From NCBI RefSeq assembly GCF_019801605.1, contig NZ_JAHVIT010000002.1:372001-436000 (forward strand): a DNA stretch of 64,000 bases, in the 5' to 3' direction. A program made the translations under genes and the position numbers. Every line of letters begins with the position of its first letter. The stretch's first letter is position 1. The notes under the pieces were generated by a model that did no database searches, was not told the origin of the DNA, and worked only from the letters and a program-made list of their open reading frames with translations. The DNA is from Maritimibacter alkaliphilus. Lineage in GTDB: Bacteria; Pseudomonadota; Alphaproteobacteria; Rhodobacterales; Rhodobacteraceae. Below are positions 33,357 through 44,368 of this stretch, in pieces.

Positions 33357-34757
33357 ATGACGAAAGAACAATGGGGCGAAGTCAAGCAGAAGCTGCGTGA
33401 CTCCGTCGGGCAAAACAACTTTCTCAACTGGATCGAGCCGCTGGAACTGGCTGCCACCCGCGATGGCGTGGCAGTGATCGGTGCGCCGACGTCCTTCGCG
33501 GGCAACTATGTCTCGCGCAACTTCGGCGACAAGATCCTTGGCGAGATCTCGGCCTGCAACGCCTCGATCCGCCGTGTGGAATTCACCGTGATCGCCGCGA
33601 ACACCGCTGCGAAGCCGGGCCCGTCCGACAGCGCAACCCAGGCCGCAGCCCCCGCCACGGCCGCCTCTGCCACGGCAGCGCCCGCAAGCCTCGCGGCCGA
33701 CCCCCGCGAAGAGCTTCTCCCGCCCGCCCCGCTGGATCCGCGCTTCACGTTTGAGAATTTCGTCGTCGGCAAGCCGAACGAACTGGCCCATGCCGCCGCG
33801 CGCCGCGTGGCCGAAGGCGGCCCGGTGACCTTCAATCCGTTGTTCCTCTATGGCGGCGTCGGCCTCGGCAAGACGCACCTGATGCACGCGATCGCATGGG
33901 AGTTGCGCACGTCGAACCCGCAGCTGAACGTGGTCTACCTCTCGGCAGAGCAGTTCATGTACCGCTTCGTGCAGGCCCTGCGTGAACGCAAGATGATGGA
34001 CTTCAAGTCGCTCTTCCGCTCGGTCGATGTGCTGATGGTCGATGACGTCCAGTTCATCGCCGGCAAGGACAGCACGCAGGAAGAATTCTTCCACACGTTC
34101 AACGCCTTGGTCGATCAGCACAAGCAGATCATCATCTCCGCCGACCGGGCCCCCGGCGAGATCAAGGACCTCGAGGACCGGATCAAGTCGCGGCTTCAGT
34201 GCGGCCTCGTCGTGGACCTGCACCCGACCGACTACGAGCTGCGCCTCGGCATCCTGCAGTCCAAGGCCGAGAGCTTCCGCAAGCAGTATCCGGGCCTCGC
34301 CATCGCGCCCGGCGTGCTGGAATTCCTCGCGCATCGCATCAGCACCAACGTCCGCGTGCTGGAAGGCGCGCTGACACGTCTCTTCGCCTTTGCCTCGCTG
34401 GTGGGCCGCGAGATCACGATGGACCTGACGCAGGACTGCCTTGCCGACGTGCTGCGCGCCTCCGAGCGCAAGATCACCGTCGAGGAGATCCAGCGGCGCG
34501 TGGCCGAGCACTACAACATCCGTCTCAGCGACATGATCGGGCCCAAGCGGGTACGCAACTTCGCCCGCCCGCGCCAGATCGCCATGTACCTGTCCAAGCA
34601 TCTGACCTCGCGCTCTCTGCCCGAGATCGGGCGCCGCTTCGGTGGTCGCGACCACACCACCGTGATGCACGGGGTGCGCCGCATAGAGGAGCTCAAGGTG
34701 CAGGACGGGCAGGTCGCGGAAGACCTCGAGATGTTGCGCCGCGCGCTGGAGGCCTGA
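33357..34757 (+). CDS. dnaA: Chromosomal replication initiator DnaA
   Basis: DnaA (466 residues) opens the origin. Domain I spans 1-80 (QNNFLNWIEPLELA), and an Ala-rich linker runs from about 85 to 125. Domain III has DPRFTFENFVVGKPNELA, Walker A GGVGLGKTHL near 168 and Walker B VLMVDDVQFIAGK near 222. Domain IV carries the DNA-binding signature GRRFGGRDHTTVMHGVRRI near 427. The family length is normal. dnaN follows after 242 bases that hold no obvious gene. Confidence 0.98.
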   Translation: MTKEQWGEVKQKLRDSVGQNNFLNWIEPLELAATRDGVAVIGAPTSFAGNYVSRNFGDKILGEISACNASIRRVEFTVIAANTAAKPGPSDSATQAAAPATAASATAAPASLAADPREELLPPAPLDPRFTFENFVVGKPNELAHAAARRVAEGGPVTFNPLFLYGGVGLGKTHLMHAIAWELRTSNPQLNVVYLSAEQFMYRFVQALRERKMMDFKSLFRSVDVLMVDDVQFIAGKDSTQEEFFHTFNALVDQHKQIIISADRAPGEIKDLEDRIKSRLQCGLVVDLHPTDYELRLGILQSKAESFRKQYPGLAIAPGVLEFLAHRISTNVRVLEGALTRLFAFASLVGREITMDLTQDCLADVLRASERKITVEEIQRRVAEHYNIRLSDMIGPKRVRNFARPRQIAMYLSKHLTSRSLPEIGRRFGGRDHTTVMHGVRRIEELKVQDGQVAEDLEMLRRALEA

Positions 34758-34999
34758 CGGCCTTCCGCGTCCGGCGCACCCCGGCACTGACCCGGCCCCG
34801 GATGTCGCTGAAGGCACCGGTCCCCCTCAAAATCTGCAATCCCGAGCGTCAGGCGCCCGGCCCATGTGCCGAGCGCCTTGACGCTGTCCACGATCCGGCG
34901 GAAAAGTGGAAAAAACGCTTGTGGCGCATCGGGAAACGGGTACCTTGCCCATCCCGGGGCGCGCCGCGCAGCCCCAAGGCGATGGGACAGGAGTAGGCG

Positions 35000-36118
35000 A
35001 TGAAACTCAGTATCGAACGTGCAGCACTGCTCAAGGCCGTCGCCCAGGCCAATTCGGTCGTCGAGCGACGCAACGCGATCCCGATCCTGGCCAACGTGCT
35101 GATCGAGGCCGAGGGCGACACGGTGCAATTCCGCGCCACCGACCTCGACATCGAGGTGGTCGACCGGGCCCCGGCCATGGTCGAACGCGCCGGTGCCACC
35201 ACGGTCAGCGCCGTGACCCTGCACGAGATCGTCCGCAAGCTGCCGGACGGCGCCATGGTGACCCTGACCGATGACAGCGCCGCGGGCCGCCTGACCGTCG
35301 CCGCGGGCCGGTCGCACTTCAACCTCGCCACGCTGCCGAAGGAAGACTTCCCGGTGATGGCGTCCTCGGAATACACCTCGAACTTCTCGGCCAATGCGGC
35401 CGTGCTGCGCCGGCTCTTCGACAAGTCGAAGTTCGCGATCTCCACCGAGGAGACCCGCTACTACCTGAACGGCGTCTACATGCACATCGCCGAGAGCGAG
35501 GAAGGCCGTGTCCTGCGCTGCGTCGCCACCGACGGCCACCGCCTCGCCCGGATCGACGCCGCCCTGCCCGAAGGGGCCGAGGACATGCCCGGCGTCATCG
35601 TGCCGCGCAAGACCGTGGGCGAGCTGCGCAAGCTGCTGGACGACGACGAGATGGCGATCGCCGTCTCCGTGAGCGAGACCAAGGTCCGCTTTGCCACGCC
35701 GAACATCACGCTGACCTCCAAGGTCATCGACGGGACCTTCCCGGACTACACCCGCGTCATTCCCCACGGCAACACGCGCCGGATGGAAGTGGATGCCAGC
35801 GATTTCGCCCGCGCGGTGGACCGCGTGGCAACCGTCTCCTCCGAACGGTCGCGCGCCGTGAAGCTGGCGCTGGACGAGGACCGGCTGATCCTCTCGGTCA
35901 ATGCGCCCGACAGCGGCGCGGCCGAGGAAGAACTGGCCGTGGCCTATGGCGACGAGCGGCTGGAAATCGGCTTCAACGCGAAATACCTGCTCGAGATCGC
36001 CTCGCAGGTGGACCGCGAGAACGCCGTCTTCCTGTTCAACTCCTCCGGTGATCCGACGCTGATGCGCGAGGGCAACGATACCTCGGCGGTCTATGTCGTC
36101 ATGCCGATGCGGGTGTGA
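35000..36118 (+). CDS. dnaN: DNA polymerase III sliding clamp (beta subunit)
   Basis: DnaN (372 residues) forms the dimeric clamp that holds polymerase III on DNA. The three repeated clamp domains are visible. Recognisable pieces are MKLSIERAALLKAV at the start, VAAGRSHFNLATLPKEDFP, the RYYLNGVYMH and ATDGHRLARIDA segments in the middle, and the C-terminal YVVMPMRV. It lies between dnaA and recF in the conserved replication block. Confidence 0.98.
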   Translation: MKLSIERAALLKAVAQANSVVERRNAIPILANVLIEAEGDTVQFRATDLDIEVVDRAPAMVERAGATTVSAVTLHEIVRKLPDGAMVTLTDDSAAGRLTVAAGRSHFNLATLPKEDFPVMASSEYTSNFSANAAVLRRLFDKSKFAISTEETRYYLNGVYMHIAESEEGRVLRCVATDGHRLARIDAALPEGAEDMPGVIVPRKTVGELRKLLDDDEMAIAVSVSETKVRFATPNITLTSKVIDGTFPDYTRVIPHGNTRRMEVDASDFARAVDRVATVSSERSRAVKLALDEDRLILSVNAPDSGAAEEELAVAYGDERLEIGFNAKYLLEIASQVDRENAVFLFNSSGDPTLMREGNDTSAVYVVMPMRV

Positions 36119-36207
36119 CGGCTCTCGGTGACGCGCAGCTTGCCAGTCTCGCCGCTGCGCGGCGGCTACCGGCGGGGATATGTCTTGCAAGAACATGAGG
36201 GCGCGGC

Positions 36208-37323
36208 ATGGAACGCCTCTGCCTGACACAGCTCAGGCTGTCGCATTTCCGCTCGCACCGCGTCGGGAGCATTGCCTGCGACGGGCGGCCGGTGGCGATC
36301 TACGGGCCCAATGGCGCGGGCAAGACCTCGGTGCTGGAGGCGGTCTCGCTGTTCTCGCCGGGGCGCGGCCTGCGCCGGGCGAGCGCCGAGGAGATGGCGC
36401 GGCGGCCCGAGTCCCTCGGCTGGAAGCTGACCGGCGTGATGCAGTCGTTGCGGCAGGTTCACGAGGTCGAGATCTGGGCCGAGGGCGGGGCGGCGCGGCA
36501 GCTGCGGCTGGATGGCAAGGCGGCGGCGCAGGGCGCGCTTGGCCGCGTGGCGCGGGTGCTCTGGCTGGTGCCCTCCATGGATCGGCTCTGGATCGAGGGC
36601 GCCGAGGGGCGGCGGCGGTTCCTGGACCGGATGACACTCTCGTTCTTTCCCGGACATGGCGATGCCTCGCTGGCCTATGAGAAGGCCATGCGCGAGCGCA
36701 ACCGCCTGCTCAAGGACATGGTCCGCGACGGCCATTGGTATGCCGCGCTGGAGGGCCAGATGGCCGAGGCGGGCGCCATGGTGGATGCCAACCGGCGCGC
36801 GGCGCTGGCGCGGCTGGCGGAGGCCGCACAGGGCGCCGAGACGGCCTTTCCCCAGCCTGAGCTGACACTGGTGCAATCCGAGGGCGAGATGCCGGAGGAT
36901 GCGGAGGCGCTGCGCGCGGCGCTGGCGGCGGGGCGTGCCCGTGATCTGGCCGCCGGGCGGACGCTGGTGGGGCCGCACAGGACCGATATGGAGGCCCATT
37001 GGGCGGCCAAGGGGATCGCGGCCAAGGATGCCTCCACCGGGGAGCAGAAGGCGCTGCTGATCTCGCTGATCCTCGCCAATGCCCGGGCGCTGGCACAGGA
37101 GATCGGCGCGGCGCCGATCCTGCTGCTGGACGAGGTTGCGGCGCATCTGGACGCGGGCCGCCGCGCCGCGCTCTACGACGAGATCTGCGCCCTTGGCGCG
37201 CAAGCCTGGATGACCGGGACGGGGCCGGAGCTCTTCACCGATCTGGGTGACCGCGCACAGTACCTTGAAGTGACCGAGGAGAGCGGCGAAAGTCGCATCA
37301 GGGCGGAGGAGGCCCCCACATGA
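36208..37323 (+). CDS. recF: DNA replication and repair protein RecF
   Basis: RecF is an SMC-like ATPase that helps load RecA at gaps. The 371-residue product has Walker A YGPNGAGKTSV near 33, the ABC-like signature STGEQKALLISLIL near 277 and Walker B ILLLDEVAAHLD near 305. The N-terminus LTQLRLSHFRSHR is typical. Its stop overlaps the next start as ATGA, so the VOC gene is read with it. Confidence 0.96.
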   Translation: MERLCLTQLRLSHFRSHRVGSIACDGRPVAIYGPNGAGKTSVLEAVSLFSPGRGLRRASAEEMARRPESLGWKLTGVMQSLRQVHEVEIWAEGGAARQLRLDGKAAAQGALGRVARVLWLVPSMDRLWIEGAEGRRRFLDRMTLSFFPGHGDASLAYEKAMRERNRLLKDMVRDGHWYAALEGQMAEAGAMVDANRRAALARLAEAAQGAETAFPQPELTLVQSEGEMPEDAEALRAALAAGRARDLAAGRTLVGPHRTDMEAHWAAKGIAAKDASTGEQKALLISLILANARALAQEIGAAPILLLDEVAAHLDAGRRAALYDEICALGAQAWMTGTGPELFTDLGDRAQYLEVTEESGESRIRAEEAPT

Positions 37324-37787
37324 GCGAGAGCAGATTGCCCGTGCAGCGCGTGACGCTGATCACCCTCGGCGTGGCCGACCTCGAGCGGTCGCGGGCCTTC
37401 TATGCCGATCTCGGCTGGCAGCCGGTCGAACAGCAGGAGGGCGTCTGCTTCTATCAGATGGACGGCATGGGGCTGGGTCTCTTCGGGCGCGAGGCCCTGG
37501 CCGAGGATCAGGGCCGCAAGGGCACGCGGCTGGAGACGGGCGCGATCACGCTGGCGCAGAATTTCGCGGACCGGCACGGGGTGGACGCGGCCTATGCCGC
37601 CGCCATGACCGCCGGGGCGGAGCCGTTGAAGGCGCCGGAGGAGGTCTTCTGGGGCGGATACTCCGGCTATTATGCCGATCCCGACGGCCATGTCTGGGAG
37701 GTGGCGCACAATCCCTTCTGGCCGCTGGACGGGCAGGGGCGGCTGACGATCCCCGCGGACGGCGGTGCAGTGGATGAGGACGGCTGA
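37320..37787 (+). CDS. VOC superfamily protein (glyoxalase/dioxygenase fold)
   Basis: This 155-residue vicinal-oxygen-chelate protein has the two-module pattern VTLITLGVADLERSRAFYADLGW and YSGYYADPDGHVWEVAHNP, with a metal-type Glu at the end of the second. The exact reaction cannot be told. It overlaps recF by ATGA and is followed by a LysE exporter after three bases, so both are wedged between recF and gyrB. Confidence 0.88.
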   Translation: MSESRLPVQRVTLITLGVADLERSRAFYADLGWQPVEQQEGVCFYQMDGMGLGLFGREALAEDQGRKGTRLETGAITLAQNFADRHGVDAAYAAAMTAGAEPLKAPEEVFWGGYSGYYADPDGHVWEVAHNPFWPLDGQGRLTIPADGGAVDEDG

Positions 37788-37790
37788 GCC

Positions 37791-38411
37791 ATGACCCTGA
37801 CAGGATGGGAACTGGCCTTCTACGCGGGGGCCATGGTGGTGATGTTCTTCACCCCCGGGCCGGTCTGGCTGGCGCTGATGGCGCGGGCGCTGTCGGGCGG
37901 ATTCCGCGCGGCCTGGCCGGTGGCGCTTGGCGTGTGTCTTGGCGATGCGCTCTGGCCCTTCCTCGCGATCATCGGGGTGACATGGGTGGTCTCGGTCTTC
38001 TCGGGCTTCCTGATGGTGCTGCGGCTGATCGGGGCGGCGATGTTCCTGACCATGGGCGTGCTGCTGATCCGCAATGCCGACCGGCAGATCGCCGCGGACA
38101 GCCGCCTGACGCGGCCGGGCATGTGGGCGGGCTTTGCCGCCGGGATCATGGTGATCCTCGGCAATCCCAAGGCGATCCTGTTCTACATGGGCGTGCTGCC
38201 GGGCTTCTTCGACCTGACGCAGGTGACGGCGGCGGACATCGCCGCGATCGTCGCGATCTCGGTCCTCGTGCCCTTCGTCGGCAACCTCGTGCTGGCGCTT
38301 TTCGTGGACCGGATGCGCCGCCTTTTGCAGTCCGGTACGGCGCTGCGGCGGACCAATATCGCGGCCGGTGCGATGATGATTCTCGTGGGGGCGCTCCTGC
38401 CCTTCGTCTGA
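37791..38411 (+). CDS. LysE/RhtB family exporter
   Basis: This 206-residue inner-membrane protein has about six hydrophobic helices. The LysE signature at the N-terminus is MVVMFFTPGPVWLALMARALSGGFRAAW; the GNPKAILFYMGVLPGFFDL segment in the fourth helix is also typical. Members export amino acids or small metabolites; the substrate here is unknown. It is probably co-transcribed with recF and the VOC gene. Confidence 0.9.
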   Translation: MTLTGWELAFYAGAMVVMFFTPGPVWLALMARALSGGFRAAWPVALGVCLGDALWPFLAIIGVTWVVSVFSGFLMVLRLIGAAMFLTMGVLLIRNADRQIAADSRLTRPGMWAGFAAGIMVILGNPKAILFYMGVLPGFFDLTQVTAADIAAIVAISVLVPFVGNLVLALFVDRMRRLLQSGTALRRTNIAAGAMMILVGALLPFV

Positions 38412-40919
<2,508 letters not shown>

Positions 40920-40927
40920 TCCGATCC

Positions 40928-40957
40928 CCGGCCCGTCCTTCGCGACGGGCCGGTTTC
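40928..40957 (+). terminator. Intrinsic terminator of gyrB
   Basis: A 10-bp stem CCGGCCCGTC / GACGGGCCGG with a six-base loop is followed by TTTCGTTTC, nine bases after the gyrB stop and before the convergent ABC-transporter operon. Confidence 0.85.
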
Positions 40958-40986
40958 GTTTCAGGCCCGGGTCTCAGCCCCGCGCG

Positions 40987-41961
40987 TCAGACGGCCGCTC
41001 CGGCCTCCGCCTCGGCGGCAAAGCAGGCCACGCGACGGTCGAGCACCTCGGCCCGGCGTTCCGGCCGTTCCCGACGGCACCGGTCGAAGGCCAGCGGACA
41101 GCGCGGATGGAAGCTGCACCCGGACGGCGGAGAGACCGGCGAAGGCACTTCGCCCCCCATCGGCGCGCGGTCCCGCTTGGGCGCCTCGAGGTCCGGGATC
41201 GTCTCCAGCAGGAGCCGCGTGTAGGGATGCAGCGGGTTGGCGAAGAGATCCTTCGTCGGCTGGATCTCGACGATCCGGCCGAGGTACATCACCGCGATCA
41301 CATCGGCCATGTGGCGCACGACCGAAAGGTCGTGGCTGATGAAGAGATAGGTCAGCCCCATCTCCCTCTGCAGCCGTTTCATCAGGTTCAGCACCTGGGC
41401 CTGCACCGAGACATCGAGCGCCGAGGTCGGCTCGTCGCAGACGAGGAACTCGGGCTCGCCCGCAAGCGCGCGGGCAATGGAGATTCGCTGCCGCTGGCCG
41501 CCGGAGAACTCATGCGGGAACTTCAGCCCGTCCGCCGGGGCAAGGCCGACGGTGCGCAGCAGCTCGTCCACCCGGGCCGAAACGGCCTCGGCGGGCATCT
41601 CGGGGCGCAGGGTGCGCAGCGGTTCGGCGATGATGCGTCCGACGCGCCAGCGTGGGTTCAGGCTGGCGAAGGGATCCTGAAAGATCATCTGCAGGCGGTC
41701 GCGGTCCCCGTGGAAGCGGATCGCCCCGTCCGAGGGCGGATGCAGCCCGGTCACCAGCTTGGCGATCGTGCTCTTGCCGCAACCGGATTCGCCCACCAGC
41801 GCGAGGGTCTGGCCGCGCTGGATCACGAAGTCGACGCCGTCCACGGCGCGCAGGGTGCGGCGCGGCTTGCGTTCGATCAGGCGGTTGAGCCAGGGCGCGG
41901 AGACATCGAAGCGGCGTTCCAGCCCGTCGACCTCCAGGATGGCGTTGGATCGGATCGTCAT
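40987..41961 (-). CDS. dppF: Dpp/Opp-type ABC transporter ATPase (DppF position)
   Basis: This is the second ATP-binding subunit of a peptide/opine-type importer, 324 residues. Walker A is GESGCGKST, the signature is SGGQRQRIS, and Walker B is LVCDEPTSALD. The C-terminal oligopeptide-transporter domain contains the cysteine motif CSFHPRCPLAFDRC. It overlaps dppD by four bases and is the last gene of the minus-strand island that begins with the binding protein at 49238. Confidence 0.93.
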   Translation of the reverse strand: MTIRSNAILEVDGLERRFDVSAPWLNRLIERKPRRTLRAVDGVDFVIQRGQTLALVGESGCGKSTIAKLVTGLHPPSDGAIRFHGDRDRLQMIFQDPFASLNPRWRVGRIIAEPLRTLRPEMPAEAVSARVDELLRTVGLAPADGLKFPHEFSGGQRQRISIARALAGEPEFLVCDEPTSALDVSVQAQVLNLMKRLQREMGLTYLFISHDLSVVRHMADVIAVMYLGRIVEIQPTKDLFANPLHPYTRLLLETIPDLEAPKRDRAPMGGEVPSPVSPPSGCSFHPRCPLAFDRCRRERPERRAEVLDRRVACFAAEAEAGAAV

Positions 41962-42935
41962 GCCACGGCTCCTTCCGTTGCAAGCCAGCAGGCGGCGCCG
42001 GCCTCGGCCGTTGCGGCCAGGCGCGGTACCTCGCGGCGGCAGCGCGGCCCGGCGTGGGCGCAGCGCGGGTTGAAGGCGCAGCCGGGCGGGATCGCGTCCA
42101 GCCGGGGCATGGCGCCGGGGATCATGCGCAGTTCCTCGACCTCGCTGCGCAGCGAGGGGATCGAGCCCATCAGCCCGTCGGTGTAGGGATGGCGCGGACG
42201 GCGCACCACGTCGTCCACCGGGCCGACCTCGGCCAGCCGCCCGGCGTACATCACGGCGACGCGGTCGGCGGTTTCCGCGATCACGCCCATGTCGTGGGTC
42301 ACCAGCATCACCGCCGTGCCGCGCTCGCGGCAGAGCCGCTTCAGCAGTGCCGTGATCTGGGCCTGGATCGAGACGTCGAGCGCGGTGGTCGGTTCGTCCG
42401 CCACGATCAGCTCCGGCTCGGCGCAGAGCGCAAGCGCGATGACGATCCGCTGCCGCATCCCGCCCGAGAACTGGTGCGGGTAGTTGTCGATCCGCTCTTC
42501 AACAGCGGGAATGCCGACCTCCCGCATCAGGTCCATGGCGCGGGCGCGGGCCTGTGCCTTGTCGAGCGCGGTGTGCAGGCGGATCGTCTCGACCAGCTGG
42601 TCGCCGACGCGGAACAGCGGGTTGAGCGAGGTCAGCGGGTCCTGGAAGATCGCGCCGATCCGGCGGCCCCGGACCTGCTGCATCTCGCGGTCGTCCAGCG
42701 TGTCGATCCGGTCCCCTGAAAGGTGGATCGACCCGGCGGCGATCCGGCCCGGCGGCTCCAGCAGGCCGAGGATCGCCATGCCGGTCATGGACTTGCCGGC
42801 GCCCGATTCCCCGACCATGCCGAGGATCTCGCCGCGCCGGATCTGCAGCGAGATATCGTCCACGGCGGTCAGGACGCCCTTGCGGGTGGGAAACTCGACG
42901 CGCAGGTTGCGCACGTCCAGAACGATGTCGGTCAT
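41958..42935 (-). CDS. dppD: Dpp/Opp-type ABC transporter ATPase (DppD position)
   Basis: This is the first ATP-binding subunit of the importer, 325 residues. Walker A is GESGAGKSM, the signature is SGGMRQRIV, and Walker B is LIVADEPTTALD. The C-terminal motif GCAFNPRCAHAGPRC marks the oligopeptide-transporter branch. It overlaps both the following dppF and the preceding amidohydrolase by four bases, so the enzyme and transporter are one translational chain. Confidence 0.93.
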   Translation of the reverse strand: MTDIVLDVRNLRVEFPTRKGVLTAVDDISLQIRRGEILGMVGESGAGKSMTGMAILGLLEPPGRIAAGSIHLSGDRIDTLDDREMQQVRGRRIGAIFQDPLTSLNPLFRVGDQLVETIRLHTALDKAQARARAMDLMREVGIPAVEERIDNYPHQFSGGMRQRIVIALALCAEPELIVADEPTTALDVSIQAQITALLKRLCRERGTAVMLVTHDMGVIAETADRVAVMYAGRLAEVGPVDDVVRRPRHPYTDGLMGSIPSLRSEVEELRMIPGAMPRLDAIPPGCAFNPRCAHAGPRCRREVPRLAATAEAGAACWLATEGAVA

Positions 42936-44368
42936 GGGGCGATCCTCTCGTAGCTGGGGGTGAAAATCTCCGCCACGGGCGGGTGGCCCGCGGTGCGGTC
43001 GGGATACTTGGCGATCAACCGGTCGAACTGGGCCTGAGCGCGGGCGGCCTCGGCCGCGGCATCGACGCCGGGGATCACGCCATCGGCCATCACGCGCCGC
43101 CCGTCGATCCAGACATCGCGCACGTCACGGCCCGATGTGCCGGTCATCAGTGTCTGCACCGGGTCCGGCGTCTGAAGCGTGTGGCGCAGGTCGATCACGG
43201 CGATGTCGGCCTTGGCCCCGGGTGCAAGCCGCCCGAGGTCCGCACGGCCAAGCGCCCGTGCGCCGCCGAGGGTGGCCGCGTCGAACATGTCCTCCGACCG
43301 CAGGGCCAGCGGACCGTCCGCGAGACGTCCCATCATCATGCCGATCTGCATGTTCTGGATCATGTCCGCCGGGTGGGTGTCCGTCCCCAGCCCGATGTTG
43401 ATGCCCATGGCGCGGCAACTGGCGAAGCTGCGCAGCATCATCCCATGGCGGGCCGTGACCAGCGGGCAATGCACCAGCGTTGCGCCATGTTCGGCCATCA
43501 GCTCGAAATCCCGCGCCGTGGCATTGGTGCCGTGGGGCAGAAGCCAGTTCGCCCCGAGGGCCCCGATCCGGTCGAGCCAGTCGATCGGCGTGGTGCCGTG
43601 CTGTTCGCGGACCAGCCGCGTCTCGATCGGGGACTGGCAGGAGTGCTGGCGCACAGGGGCGCCCATCTCGGCGGCGATGGCGTGGGTGCGGCGCAGCAGC
43701 GTCTCGGTGCAGGTCTCGATCCGGTCGGGGGCGAACATGGCGCGGATGCGTCCGCCGGCGATGCCGTCGATGCTGCGCGCGAAGGCGGCCGCCTCCTCCA
43801 GCCCGGCCAGTCCGCGCGCCTCGTCGTAGACCGCGCGGATCGTACCGGCCTCGTCCGTGACCTGCCCGCCGGTGCGGTAGGCGGGGCCAAGGTAGACCCG
43901 CAGGCCAAGGTCCTCGGCGGCGGCAGCGGCGGCCTCGAACTCGGCGACGGTCTCGCCCCATTCCCGGTAGAAGAGAGAGGCGATCGGCAGCGCCGTGGTG
44001 ATCCCGTTGCGGATCAGCTGGGCGAAGGCGTGGCGCTTCTGGAACGCCAGCTCTTCCGCGTCGTACATCTCGTAGGGGCCTCGCGCGATGTAGCTCTCGG
44101 GCCAGACCCGGCCCTTCTGCCACGCGGGGCCGTTGTCGTAGCCGAGGATCGTCGTGTCGAGGTCGGAGAGCGCATCGAGGTCGATGAACCCCGGCGCGAT
44201 CACCGCCTCGCCGTAGTCGATCCGCTCTGCCACCTTCCCGTCGAAGCCCTGCCCGACGTGGAGGAGGCTGTCCCCCTCGATCACCACGACACCGTTCTCG
44301 TACACCACGTGGGCGCCCGCGACATGGCCGATGACCCAGCGGGCCGAGAGGAGGCGGCGCGCGCTCAT
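42932..44368 (-). CDS. Amidohydrolase-superfamily protein lacking the HxH metal motif
   Basis: This 478-residue protein has the layout of the chlorohydrolase/guanine-deaminase branch of amidohydrolases (AtzA/TrzN/SsnA type). The usual GFIDxHxH motif is replaced: residues 59-69 read PGFIDLDALSD. Later ligands are kept: His in VRQHSCQS, His in LLPHGTN, and Asp in GLGTDTHPAD. Loss of the first two histidines suggests altered metal binding or a mononuclear site built differently. It overlaps its neighbours by four bases on both sides. The family call is firm; the substrate is unknown. Confidence 0.85.
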   Translation of the reverse strand: MSARRLLSARWVIGHVAGAHVVYENGVVVIEGDSLLHVGQGFDGKVAERIDYGEAVIAPGFIDLDALSDLDTTILGYDNGPAWQKGRVWPESYIARGPYEMYDAEELAFQKRHAFAQLIRNGITTALPIASLFYREWGETVAEFEAAAAAAEDLGLRVYLGPAYRTGGQVTDEAGTIRAVYDEARGLAGLEEAAAFARSIDGIAGGRIRAMFAPDRIETCTETLLRRTHAIAAEMGAPVRQHSCQSPIETRLVREQHGTTPIDWLDRIGALGANWLLPHGTNATARDFELMAEHGATLVHCPLVTARHGMMLRSFASCRAMGINIGLGTDTHPADMIQNMQIGMMMGRLADGPLALRSEDMFDAATLGGARALGRADLGRLAPGAKADIAVIDLRHTLQTPDPVQTLMTGTSGRDVRDVWIDGRRVMADGVIPGVDAAAEAARAQAQFDRLIAKYPDRTAGHPPVAEIFTPSYERIAP

